A DNA stretch of 63,240 nucleotides from an uncultured Granulosicoccaceae bacterium. GTDB lineage: Bacteria > Pseudomonadota > Gammaproteobacteria > Granulosicoccales > Granulosicoccaceae. Position numbers and translations under genes: made by a program. Numbering within the stretch: the first letter of the stretch is position 1; each line of letters begins with the position of its first letter. Under the pieces are notes generated by a model. The model did no database searches. It was not told the DNA's origin and saw only the letters and a program-made list of their open reading frames with translations. The stretch lies in contig CALHNS010000053.1 of NCBI GenBank assembly GCA_938035125.1, forward strand, positions 1-63,240, read 5' to 3'. Positions 8,976-17,911 of the stretch are shown piece by piece.

Positions 8976-9010
8976 GCCGCTCCCAGCTAAGGGGGGCGGC
9001 TTTTCTTTTT
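8976..9010 (+). terminator. Intrinsic terminator after carbonic anhydrase gene
   Basis: A GC-rich 9-bp stem (GCCGCTCCC with GGGGGCGGC, one wobble pair) and short loop are followed directly by TTTTCTTTTT at 9001-9010. This is a textbook rho-independent terminator 26 bp after the stop codon. Confidence 0.9.
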
Positions 9011-9091
9011 CAGCGCCCAGCTTAAGGGCACACAGCACTTTGGGCCTTGGTTTTGCTAGTACAGCAGTATTCCCTGCCATGTTTGTCGCGC

Positions 9092-10261
9092 ATGCTTTGC
9101 TATACAAGGTTTATAGGTCTGACGCTTGCCACCACAGTGCTTTTACTTAGCGCTTGCCGTTCTGTTCCATCCGCGACCCAGCCCGACATTATCAGTCCTA
9201 AAGACGCCTTGGTAAAACAAACTGAGGTGTTGGCTTCAAACCCTGTTATACCCCTTGCTAGAAATCAGTTCGAATGCGCAAGTGAATTGCCGTTAGAGCA
9301 TCGCATCGGGCAGTTGATGTTCCCATTAATAACGCTGCCTGAATTCAGTACAGCGCAAAACATGGTGGCGTCAGGACAGCTTGGTGGTGTTGTTGTGCTT
9401 GGATCCCCGAACGCATCCATTCAAGATGCCATAGCCGTTTTCCAAAAACGCTCACTTTATGGCCCTAGCATCATTGCGGTTGACGAAGAGGGTGGGCGAG
9501 TGCAACGGTTGGCGAAAATCACCTCGCGTGTGCCCAGTGCCAGAACGGTTGCAACCACTTTAAGCTTGTCAGAAGCGAGGCAATTGGCGGCTGATCATGC
9601 CAGCGATATCGGACAGTTAGGTTTTACTATGAACCTTGCGCCAGTTGCTGATCTTGATTATGAGCGTGCTATCGGCGATCGTTCTTTTGGTACGGATTCG
9701 TCGTTGGTTACTGACTATGTTGTGGCCACGGCTACCGGCATATTAGAGGCCGGATTGGCGCCTGTGATAAAACACTTCCCAGGCCATGGAAGAGGCAGTG
9801 ATAGCCACTTTGGTCTTCCTGTTATTCCTTCGGTAAAGGTGCTTCGAAATCACGACCTTCTTCCCTTTATAGAAATTTCCCATCGAAAGGATATGCCCAT
9901 AATGGTTGGACACTTAGCGGTAGAAGGGCTAACTCATGGGCAACCGGCTTCTATGTCAAAAGCAGCTGTTGATGGCTTGCTTCGAAACGAATTAGGGTTT
10001 GATGGGCTGGTTATGACCGATGCATTTAATATGAACGCCATATCAGAGCGCTATGATGATGCTGAAGCCGCCGAGCTGTCTTTAATTGCCGGTGTCGATT
10101 TAGTGATGCTAAGTTCTTTAAAAGATACGGTTCCCGTTATCGAGCGTATATTGGATGCGGTAAAAAACGGTAGAATAGAAGAAGAATCGATAACCGATTC
10201 ATTTTTACGAGCCATGCATACTCGCACCATCGACGTTTGTAGCCTAACCGATTTTCAATGA
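9092..10261 (+). CDS. Glycoside hydrolase family 3 lipoprotein (beta-N-acetylhexosaminidase-like)
   Basis: A NagZ-like family 3 hydrolase, probably cleaving beta-N-acetylglucosamine from muropeptides or related sugars. The signature KHFPGHGRGSDSH (about residues 227-239) holds the loop with the general acid/base His-Asp dyad, and MTDAFNM provides the nucleophile Asp at about 310. Unlike cytoplasmic NagZ of enterobacteria, it has a signal peptide with the lipobox LLSAC (Cys at about 22), so it should be membrane-anchored. The frame extends upstream to a TTG at 9047, but the ATG at 9092 starts a proper lipoprotein signal. It converges with the Rieske genes. Confidence 0.87.
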   Translation: MLCYTRFIGLTLATTVLLLSACRSVPSATQPDIISPKDALVKQTEVLASNPVIPLARNQFECASELPLEHRIGQLMFPLITLPEFSTAQNMVASGQLGGVVVLGSPNASIQDAIAVFQKRSLYGPSIIAVDEEGGRVQRLAKITSRVPSARTVATTLSLSEARQLAADHASDIGQLGFTMNLAPVADLDYERAIGDRSFGTDSSLVTDYVVATATGILEAGLAPVIKHFPGHGRGSDSHFGLPVIPSVKVLRNHDLLPFIEISHRKDMPIMVGHLAVEGLTHGQPASMSKAAVDGLLRNELGFDGLVMTDAFNMNAISERYDDAEAAELSLIAGVDLVMLSSLKDTVPVIERILDAVKNGRIEEESITDSFLRAMHTRTIDVCSLTDFQ

Positions 10262-10272
10262 GCTTTATAAGC

Positions 10273-11385
10273 TCAAAGCAATTTTTCGCTCATGTATTGA
10301 TAAAAATCCCACACGGTGCCTTCTAAATCGGCTGGTGCAAGGTATCCTCTATCGGCGTATCGAGAAGACAACCCTTTTTGTACATCCATTAAGCGTTCTC
10401 GATCTTCAACATTAAACGACGCAGCAAAATCAAAACGCTTTTTTGCTTCACCACTGTCAAATGTTTCAGCACGAGCTATCACATCCCAACGTACCTGAAG
10501 ATCAGTGGGGCCTTCAGGGGTGATGCTCATATACACCGCTGAATTAGGTGATAACGCGACCACAAAGCCTGGGTATATCCATACCATCATCGATTGGCGA
10601 CGCTCCTCTTCGAGCATATCCGGGTGAACTTCTGTGCGGCCTTCAAAGCTTTCGTTGTAGCGAGCACGATAGCCTGTGTAACCTGCACCGCCGGGTACTT
10701 TTTCGCATAAACGTGTAGGCGTCATTGGGTGCAGTGTTTTCATGTGCACCGGGGTGAGGTGATAGCCTTCCATGAAGTTTTCGGCTAAGCATTTCCAATT
10801 CAAAGGCCAGTATTCAGTAGTGGGTTCAACTGATTTCAATTCTTCAGGGTGGTAATTTTTAACGTACTGATCAACACCAACAACCGAATCTTCAAACTTT
10901 CCAGCGGTGCCGCTTAAATTTACAAAAACCCAGCCATACCAAACATGAGTATTGAATTTCGGTAAATGACAGCGTTTTTTATCAAAGCCTGGCGTTTGAT
11001 CAACCAAAGGTGCTGCCAGCAGTTTGCCGTTATGATCATAAGACCAGCGATGGTACGGGCAGGTAATTCTTTTATTGTTACCTCGCCCTGAAAGCAATTG
11101 GCTACCGCGATGACGGCAAACGTTGGACAATACCACCACTTCATTGTCATCATTTCTGGTCACAATGATAGGTTCGCCAAGTAAATCCAACGCAAAATAA
11201 TCACCCACCTCGGGTACTTCTTCTGCTCGTCCCACACACATCCACCCTTTGATGAACACTTCATCCACTTCCAGCGGCAGCACATTCTCATCTTTATAAA
11301 ATGAGGGGGGCATACTCATCGGAATGGCGTTGGGGTTATCTTTTATTTCACGCAGCGCGTTTAAAGTGTCTAAAGGAAGGCTCAT
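10273..11385 (-). CDS. Rieske non-haem iron oxygenase, alpha subunit (second of a pair)
   Basis: This 370-residue ring-hydroxylating-type oxygenase has a Rieske centre CRH-x16-CPYH (C90, H92, C109, H112). The mononuclear iron site is ENFMEGYHLTPVH (H209, H214) with a carboxylate near residue 328. Its length and motifs fit the single-component-type alpha subunits acting on quaternary amines (glycine betaine, carnitine, stachydrine) or aromatic acids; the substrate cannot be decided. It overlaps the upstream paralogue by 4 bp, so both are made together. No beta subunit, ferredoxin or dedicated reductase is adjacent. Confidence 0.88.
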   Translation of the reverse strand: MSLPLDTLNALREIKDNPNAIPMSMPPSFYKDENVLPLEVDEVFIKGWMCVGRAEEVPEVGDYFALDLLGEPIIVTRNDDNEVVVLSNVCRHRGSQLLSGRGNNKRITCPYHRWSYDHNGKLLAAPLVDQTPGFDKKRCHLPKFNTHVWYGWVFVNLSGTAGKFEDSVVGVDQYVKNYHPEELKSVEPTTEYWPLNWKCLAENFMEGYHLTPVHMKTLHPMTPTRLCEKVPGGAGYTGYRARYNESFEGRTEVHPDMLEEERRQSMMVWIYPGFVVALSPNSAVYMSITPEGPTDLQVRWDVIARAETFDSGEAKKRFDFAASFNVEDRERLMDVQKGLSSRYADRGYLAPADLEGTVWDFYQYMSEKLL

Positions 11386-12509
11386 GCAGAATCTCGTGAA
11401 TCAACTCGCGATGAAAGGTATTGTGCAAAATCGTAATTAGGTCTTTCAAGATGCGACAAAGGGCCCGGGGACGCAAACCCTGAACACAACCCTTTGTAAA
11501 CTTTTTCTGTGCATCCCTTATCTTCAATGTTCACCTCATCCAACAGTGTTTTTAATTGCGTAAAATTTTCTTTCGCAGAATCATCGTCCATAAAATCTTT
11601 CGACATTCCGCCACCAAACATGATGTCCACCTGTCCTACGCCTGCTGGATGCAGCGAGAGGTACCAAAAATAGCCAGGTGTAAGGGTTATCATTAAGCTT
11701 GGGTACAAAGCCAGAAGGTAGGTTGTGCGACGACGCTCACCTTCCATTCGCGTATTGTTGGGATGAGCCATCGCAATTGTTAAGCTTTCATCTTTTAATA
11801 TGGTGTGATAGTTAAACGCCTTGCTTCCTGGTGGGCAAACCATCTCATCAAGTTTTGATAGCCCGCCGATAGTGCCTTTGTGGCAAACCGGTAGGTGATA
11901 GCTTTCCATAAAATTTTCAGCTAACACTTTCCAATTCGTATTCCAGCGATGGGTTTCGAAAAAAGTTTCTTCGTAGTCACCCATGTTGTAGTCACTCACC
12001 ATGTCGGCCACTTCAGATAACTGATCACGCACTGCTGGGGCATCAGGGTTCAGTGTCACCATAATCCAACCAAGCCACTCTTCGCAGCGCACTCGGGGAA
12101 GCTTCATATTGTCTTTACAGAACGCTTGATTTTGATTCATGGCAGGTGCGCCACGTAGGTTACCGTTTAGTTCGTATGTCCAAGCGTGATAAGGGCACAC
12201 TATGGAATTCGTTTTTCCTCGCCCCTCTAATAAAGTCGACATACGATGCAGGCAAACGTTGGACTGAGCACGCAGTTCTCCGTTCTTGTCACGAATAACC
12301 ATAATGGGTTGACCTGCAAGTTCTAAAGTTAAGTATTCGCCCGTTTCACGAATGGATGAGGCTCTGCCTGCGCAAAACCAATCTTTGGAGAACACCGAAT
12401 CGATTTCGGCTTGAAGGAACTCTTCTGAGGTGTACACACTGCACGGCATGGCATGCGCTTTTTCAAATGGCTTGGATGCATTCGCCAAGAGTTCTTGGAT
12501 GGGGTTCAT
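11382..12509 (-). CDS. Rieske non-haem iron oxygenase, alpha subunit (first of a pair)
   Basis: A 375-residue paralogue of the following gene. The Rieske motif is CLH-x16-CPYH (C86, H88, C105, H108), and the catalytic iron ligands are in ENFMESYHLPVCH (H205, H210). Both catalytic sites appear intact, so neither copy looks like a decayed duplicate. The two proteins have clearly diverged, suggesting either a hetero-oligomer or two steps of one pathway. A possible electron donor is the ferredoxin reductase-like protein encoded at 17912-19117, but that is only a guess from distance and family. Confidence 0.88.
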   Translation of the reverse strand: MNPIQELLANASKPFEKAHAMPCSVYTSEEFLQAEIDSVFSKDWFCAGRASSIRETGEYLTLELAGQPIMVIRDKNGELRAQSNVCLHRMSTLLEGRGKTNSIVCPYHAWTYELNGNLRGAPAMNQNQAFCKDNMKLPRVRCEEWLGWIMVTLNPDAPAVRDQLSEVADMVSDYNMGDYEETFFETHRWNTNWKVLAENFMESYHLPVCHKGTIGGLSKLDEMVCPPGSKAFNYHTILKDESLTIAMAHPNNTRMEGERRRTTYLLALYPSLMITLTPGYFWYLSLHPAGVGQVDIMFGGGMSKDFMDDDSAKENFTQLKTLLDEVNIEDKGCTEKVYKGLCSGFASPGPLSHLERPNYDFAQYLSSRVDSRDSA

Positions 12510-12821
12510 GGCCGAGCTCGAAGAATCTGTAACTGCTGGATATTAGCAAGTACGGATAGGGCAATGAAAGCCTGAAACTATGGCGAAAACGACGTTTTTC
12601 ATAAACAGTGTTAATAAAGACCCGCTTTGGAGGGGGATTTGGGCTGCAAAGCGCAGCGCAATGCGCCTTTTAAAGGCTGGAAGAGATGCACTGGTCATCA
12701 AAAAACCACCTATTCTTAGGTGATCAACCTGTCAAAAAGGGATATTTACCCTTAAGACGAGTTGCATCCAGCCGTAATTGGGTTTAAATTCCCAAATGAT
12801 AATTCACGCAAAGGACTCACC
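12510..12821. other. Divergent intergenic region
   Basis: These 312 bp lie between the Rieske pair and the DUF2330 genes and should hold both promoters, but no strong -35/-10 pair stands out. A small inverted repeat AAGGG-N7-CCCTT lies at 12737-12753. An imperfect palindrome, GAAAACGACGTTTTTC, lies near 12581-12600. The last 13 bases contain AAAGGA, the ribosome site of the next gene. Confidence 0.45.
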
Positions 12822-14642
12822 ATGATTAAGACATCTCTTTCGGCTGGGCTAACGCTTAGCCTAGCGCTTGTTGCTAGCACCATTCCCAGCGTCTCCCAGG
12901 CCTGTGGCGGATTTTTTTGCACCACAATTCCTATAAACCAAGCGGCTGAACAAATCGTTTTTCGCCAAGAGCCTGGGATGGTGACGGCCATGGTTCGAAT
13001 TCAATACAGTGGTAATGCAGAAGACTTCAGCTGGGTGGTGCCTGTGCCAGACACACCAGAGCTTTCTGTTGGATCAGACCTTACCTTTAATGATTTAGAA
13101 CAGTCCACTCGACCCCGTTTTAACCTGAGCATAAATGGCGGTGTGTGTTCTCAAGACAGTCCAAACTTTGCTTTGACGCCGGATGCTCTTGGCGCGCCAG
13201 TCGCTGAATCTGCTGATAGTGGTGTTGTTATTGAACAAGAAACCGAAGTAGGCCCGTTCGATGTTCAGGTAGTGAGTAGTGATAACCCAGATGACATGTC
13301 AATCTGGCTAGCCGACAACGGTTACTTAATCACTGATCGTGGTGATGAATTATTAGCGCCTTATATTAATCTTGGTATGAAGTTCGTTGCGTTAAAACTT
13401 AGAAGCGGCGAGACGGCAGGCAGCATACAACCTTTAATAATGAAATACCCCAGCGACCGGCCAATGGTACCCATTCGATTAACAGCCATAGCCGCAGAAG
13501 ATGACATGGGTGTGTTGGTGTACGTTGTGAACGATCAGTTGGGGCGCGCAATTCCTGATAACTACTTACATGTAATACCGAATTTAACAAAATTGGATTG
13601 GTTTAATGGCTCATTCAACGCTTATGCAAGTTACCAAAACCTAGTAACTGATGCGATGGACGAAGCTGGAGGTCAAGGATTTGCAACCGATTTTGCAGGC
13701 ACTATCACCTCTGAAATTTCTAGTGGTTTTAGTCGCATATTGTTTTTCGGTACCTCGTTTGAGCAATTAAGTGAAATAGAAAACGATGCTGAATTTCTCA
13801 GCATGAGTTTGAGTTCCACAACAAATTTCAGTAGGGCTGTAGACAATCTGCAGAATTTTTTACCCTTACCTGATGGGTTAACAGTTGATTTATATTTTTC
13901 GCCTACTCGTTTAGCGTCTGTTTTTACTGCACAGGAACTTGCAACCGCACGAGCAGGTATGAATGAGTATTTTGTAACTCGTGAAATCGAGCCGCTGCAA
14001 AATAGCGTGGAGCTGGTTCCAGAAGGGGCTTATTTAACCCGCCTATTCACCACCTTGTCTGCCGATGAGATGACGCTTGATCCAACATTTAACTACAACA
14101 CAACCATGCCCGATCAATCTCCTGTTCGCGAGGCTACCGTAAACGCCAGCTGCACCAACGAGGTATCCAATTGGACGCTCACTTTGGGTGCCGGTACCGG
14201 TCGGGAAGGAGAGGTGGTTTTGGATGTTACCGGGGAACCCATTCCTGGGTTTGGTATTGGCATTCCAACACCTATTGATGATCAACCAGCAGCGTTTGCA
14301 CAGCAACGAACATCAGCCGATGCTGAACCTGAAACCTTAGTGCAAGCGGTGTTCTCTCCAATGATGATAAACGCCGATGGCAGTGTGGAAGGTGGCTTGA
14401 TGAACATCGTCAACACCATCGACGATACCCAGATGGAAATGCAAACTGAGACCGGCACGGAAACTGAAGAAGTAGCCGAATCTGGTATTGACTCTCTAAG
14501 CCCGGTTGCCAGCACAGGTTCTTCAGGTGGATTCTTCGGGGCAACCGGATACAGCATTATCGCTTTAATCGGGTTCGTTTTATTCAGATTACGACGCACC
14601 TTCGGTTTCATACTTAGTGAACGCATCTCAGGTAAGCGCTAA
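12822..14642 (+). CDS. DUF2330 surface protein with GlyGly-CTERM-like tail (copy 1)
   Basis: The chosen ATG at 12822 is preceded by AAAGGA and begins a Sec signal peptide; an upstream TTG frame start at 12762 is ignored. The mature protein starts at ACGGFFC, the DUF2330 hallmark, with two cysteines that may form a disulphide. The C terminus has SSGGFFG, then a hydrophobic helix (IIALIGFVLF) and an arginine cluster. That tripartite layout matches GlyGly-CTERM sorting signals processed by rhombosortase. Function is unknown; an outer-surface location is likely. The downstream gene is a tandem paralogue, and long stretches are identical. Confidence 0.85.
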   Translation: MIKTSLSAGLTLSLALVASTIPSVSQACGGFFCTTIPINQAAEQIVFRQEPGMVTAMVRIQYSGNAEDFSWVVPVPDTPELSVGSDLTFNDLEQSTRPRFNLSINGGVCSQDSPNFALTPDALGAPVAESADSGVVIEQETEVGPFDVQVVSSDNPDDMSIWLADNGYLITDRGDELLAPYINLGMKFVALKLRSGETAGSIQPLIMKYPSDRPMVPIRLTAIAAEDDMGVLVYVVNDQLGRAIPDNYLHVIPNLTKLDWFNGSFNAYASYQNLVTDAMDEAGGQGFATDFAGTITSEISSGFSRILFFGTSFEQLSEIENDAEFLSMSLSSTTNFSRAVDNLQNFLPLPDGLTVDLYFSPTRLASVFTAQELATARAGMNEYFVTREIEPLQNSVELVPEGAYLTRLFTTLSADEMTLDPTFNYNTTMPDQSPVREATVNASCTNEVSNWTLTLGAGTGREGEVVLDVTGEPIPGFGIGIPTPIDDQPAAFAQQRTSADAEPETLVQAVFSPMMINADGSVEGGLMNIVNTIDDTQMEMQTETGTETEEVAESGIDSLSPVASTGSSGGFFGATGYSIIALIGFVLFRLRRTFGFILSERISGKR

Positions 14643-14714
14643 ATACAGCTTGTCGTTTTTTATCAACTACATGTGTTCAAACTAGCATTAACAACTTTAT
14701 AAAGGATTTAGATT

Positions 14715-16454
14715 ATGTTTAAAACGTCATTTTCTACAGGCGTAACTTTAGGATTAGCCTTGGTTGCCTCAGCTGTACCAATGGAGTCAAAAGCCTGTGG
14801 TGGTTTTTTCTGCACCACGATCCCCATCAATCAAGCGGCTGAGCAAATTGTCTTTCGCCAAGAGCCTGGAATGGTGACGGCCATGGTTAGAATTCAATAC
14901 AGCGGTAATGCAGAAGACTTTAGCTGGGTGGTGCCAGTACCCGACACGCCTGAGCTTTCCATCGGCTCTGATACAACGTTTAATGATTTGGATTCATCCA
15001 CCCGTCCTAACTTTAACTTACGTATCAATGGCAGCGTATGCCCACAAGATGAATTGTTTGTTAACTTCTCTGTTGATGCAACGGCTGAATCGGCAGTAGA
15101 GGTTGATGATAGTGGTGTTGTTGTGGAGCAGGAGGCTGAAGTAGGGCCGTTCGATGTTCAAGTGGTGAGTAGTGACAACCCCAGTGACATGTCAATGTGG
15201 TTGGCCGATAACGGTTACCTCATCACCGATCGAGGCGATGAGCTACTGGCTCCTTACATCGAAGCGGGAATGAAGTTTGTGGCACTCAAACTGCGCAGCG
15301 GTGAAAGCGCAGGCAGCATTCAACCGCTTATTATGAAATATCCCAGTGAGCGGCCCATGGTGCCCATTCGTTTAACAGCGATTGCGGCAGAAGAAGATAT
15401 GGGAGTATTAGTGTATGTGGTAAACGATCAGCTGGGCAGAGCAATACCCGATAACTATCCACACGTTATTCCAAATTTAACGAAATTAGATTGGTTTAAT
15501 GGACCATTTAATGCCTTTGGCAGTTATCAAAGTCTTATTACCGATGCCATGAACGAGGCTGGGGGTCAGGGGTTTGCAACCGATTTTGCGGGTACGATCA
15601 CATCCGATATTTCTAACAATCTCACTGATGCCTCCTCAATTCAGCTCACATTAGATTCAATAAACACCATTGATAACAATGCCGAATTTTTAACGCAAAG
15701 CTTATTCGCGACACCTAATCAAAGCGGTGCCTTAGCCAACATCCAAACGCTCTTGCCATTGCCTTCTGGTTTATCAAACGATCTATACTTCTCACCCAAT
15801 CGGCTAGAGTCTGTATTCACACCCGATGAATTAGCCGCCGCTCGTACCGGTATGAACGACTATTTTGTTACACGAGAGCTTGAGCCACTTGAAGAGAGCG
15901 TAGCGTTGGTGCCTGAAGGTGCCTATTTAACGCGTTTGTTCACCACATTGTCTGCTGATGAAATGACGCTTGATCCAACGTTTAATTACAATTCGATGAT
16001 GCCTGATCAACCACGAAATCGTGAAGCTACCTTGAACGCCAGTTGTACTAATGAGGTATCTAATTGGACATTAACGCTCGGCGCTGGCACACAGCGTGAT
16101 GGTGAAGTGGTCTTAGATGTGTCGGGTGAACCCATTCCAGGGTTTGGCGTAGCCATCCCAACGCCCATTGATGCACAGCCTGCCACATTTGCAACACAGC
16201 GCACCTCAGCTGATGCAGAACCAGAAACTTTAGCTCAAGCAAATTTCAGTACCATGATGATCAGCCTTGATGGCAGTGTGGAAGGTGGTTTACTTAATGA
16301 TGTGGATTTCTCAAGCGTTGATCCTGTGAATAGCGTTGCAACGAACACGGTTAACTCAGGATCTTCAGGTGGCTTTTTTGGCGCCGCAGGCCCATATGTA
16401 TTAGCTTTATTAGGATTTATTTGCTTTAGAAGACGGTTGACTCATAAGGGTTAA
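14715..16454 (+). CDS. DUF2330 surface protein with GlyGly-CTERM-like tail (copy 2)
   Basis: This 579-residue protein is a close tandem paralogue of the preceding gene, 72 bp downstream. The signal peptide, the ACGGFFC start and the block around residues 40-75 are nearly identical, while the region around residues 295-360 diverges and differs in length. The tail again reads GSSGGFFG, a hydrophobic segment and RRR. A ribosome site AAAGGA precedes the ATG. The pair probably arose by duplication, with selection on the N-terminal DUF2330 core and drift or diversification in the middle. Function is unknown. Confidence 0.85.
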   Translation: MFKTSFSTGVTLGLALVASAVPMESKACGGFFCTTIPINQAAEQIVFRQEPGMVTAMVRIQYSGNAEDFSWVVPVPDTPELSIGSDTTFNDLDSSTRPNFNLRINGSVCPQDELFVNFSVDATAESAVEVDDSGVVVEQEAEVGPFDVQVVSSDNPSDMSMWLADNGYLITDRGDELLAPYIEAGMKFVALKLRSGESAGSIQPLIMKYPSERPMVPIRLTAIAAEEDMGVLVYVVNDQLGRAIPDNYPHVIPNLTKLDWFNGPFNAFGSYQSLITDAMNEAGGQGFATDFAGTITSDISNNLTDASSIQLTLDSINTIDNNAEFLTQSLFATPNQSGALANIQTLLPLPSGLSNDLYFSPNRLESVFTPDELAAARTGMNDYFVTRELEPLEESVALVPEGAYLTRLFTTLSADEMTLDPTFNYNSMMPDQPRNREATLNASCTNEVSNWTLTLGAGTQRDGEVVLDVSGEPIPGFGVAIPTPIDAQPATFATQRTSADAEPETLAQANFSTMMISLDGSVEGGLLNDVDFSSVDPVNSVATNTVNSGSSGGFFGAAGPYVLALLGFICFRRRLTHKG

Positions 16455-16482
16455 CATCGTTTGCACTAAGCCAAGCCACGGC

Positions 16483-17652
16483 TTAAGATAAGTAGGGTCG
16501 TAACCGGTTGAAGGCATCTTCGAGCACATCCACAGGTTGTGCATAACATAATCGTAGATAGCCTTCGCCGGTTTTACCGAATGCAGCTCCTGGTGCTAGG
16601 CCCACTTTCGTTGCGTGCAGAATATTCATTGCGCTTGCAACGCTATCGTTTAAACCAGCCACACGAAAAAATGCGTAAAACGCACCATCTGGATCGATGA
16701 ATTCAACTTGCGACATACTGCTTAAGGCATCCGCTGTTACGCGATAGCTTTGTTCCAGTTGCGATTTTAATTGAGCGATATCAGGCTCACATTCCTGTAA
16801 CGCGGTAATGCCAGCTTGTTGTATAAATCGAGACGTACACGAGGTATTGAATTCAGTTAAGTGTCCTAATGCAGCCTCGCATTCAGGTGGTGTAACTAAC
16901 CAACCTAAGCGCCATCCTGTCATTGACCAGCTCTTAGAAAACGAATTGACCGAAATCAGCCGATCTTCTGGTTCTGCGATGGTGAGAAAAGAGGGTGCTA
17001 CGGATGCGTGTCGATACAAACGAGCGTACACATCATCGGCAACAATCCAAATGCCCAGCTTTCGACAGTGTTGTAACAGCACTTTCTGTTCTTCTACAGT
17101 GAGCGTCCAACCGCTGGGGTTGTTCGGTGAATTCACGATAAAGATTTTTGTATCATTAGTGAGCGCTGCGATTAATGCGTTCATATCTAGCTGCCAAACG
17201 CCATTTTTTGCTTGCAATGCCACACTATGAACGTTTGCCCCCATAGTTTCATAACACCCCACTATATTGGGCCAATTCGGCTCTATGGACACAACCCGAT
17301 CACCAGGGTTTGCCAATAGCTGCGCACTTAACATCAATCCTTGCATACCCGAGGGGGTGATCGTGATTCGATGTGTAGAGCATGCAGCCTTTAGATGTGT
17401 TTGACAGTAGTCTTGAACCGCTTGTCTAAGTGCTGGAAGGCCATTATTAGGTTGGTATGTATGCGCATCGTTTTGTAGCGATTTTACGGCAGCATCCACT
17501 ATCTTGGCAGGTGTTGGCCAAGCACCTTCTCCAAACCACAGCGGTATGACGCCATCCATAGTCATGCCGATTTCAGCCACTTCTCGAATTTTTGAAGCCT
17601 GCATCGCCTGTACCCGTTGGGATAAAGTTTCTAACATTTGCTGTGATGACAT
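16483..17652 (-). CDS. PLP-dependent aminotransferase, class I/II
   Basis: A fold-type I aminotransferase of 389 residues, the normal length. The PLP lysine is K240 in SVNSFSKSW, followed by the MTGWRLGW signature. NSPNNPSG (about 174-181) and the later RLCYA segment (binding the substrate carboxylate) are also present. The amino donor and acceptor cannot be deduced; aspartate- or aromatic-type specificity is possible. It converges on the DUF2330 genes, and its stop lies in a short inverted repeat (16467-16485) that may end transcription from both sides. Confidence 0.85.
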   Translation of the reverse strand: MSSQQMLETLSQRVQAMQASKIREVAEIGMTMDGVIPLWFGEGAWPTPAKIVDAAVKSLQNDAHTYQPNNGLPALRQAVQDYCQTHLKAACSTHRITITPSGMQGLMLSAQLLANPGDRVVSIEPNWPNIVGCYETMGANVHSVALQAKNGVWQLDMNALIAALTNDTKIFIVNSPNNPSGWTLTVEEQKVLLQHCRKLGIWIVADDVYARLYRHASVAPSFLTIAEPEDRLISVNSFSKSWSMTGWRLGWLVTPPECEAALGHLTEFNTSCTSRFIQQAGITALQECEPDIAQLKSQLEQSYRVTADALSSMSQVEFIDPDGAFYAFFRVAGLNDSVASAMNILHATKVGLAPGAAFGKTGEGYLRLCYAQPVDVLEDAFNRLRPYLS

Positions 17653-17833
17653 AACGGTACGGGTGTGTTGGTGTTATCTGAAAGTGAGCATACCCTTATT
17701 GCATGGCAAAATACTGGGTATGGTTGGTTTTCAACGGTTTAAGGGAGTGATAAGCTGCTAGCTGAAATACCCATTTGAGTTTGTTCAAACCCATCTATCT
17801 AACAACGTAATTAATTCCAGAAATTCTTCAAAC

Positions 17834-17861
17834 GTAGCGTAATCTTAGTAGCGTAATCTTA
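17834..17861 (+). repeat. Exact 14-bp tandem duplication
   Basis: The unit GTAGCGTAATCTTA occurs twice in direct succession upstream of the FAD reductase gene. It may be a slippage duplication or a pair of direct-repeat protein-binding sites. Confidence 0.7.
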
Positions 17862-17911
17862 CATGGATTATCTATGCAAATTATTTCGTCAATTTAAAGC
17901 TGATTTTATTT

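Noticed and set aside
12762..12821. Upstream extension of the first DUF2330 gene
   Set aside because: It begins with TTG, would bury the signal peptide, and the ATG at 12822 has a proper AAAGGA site.
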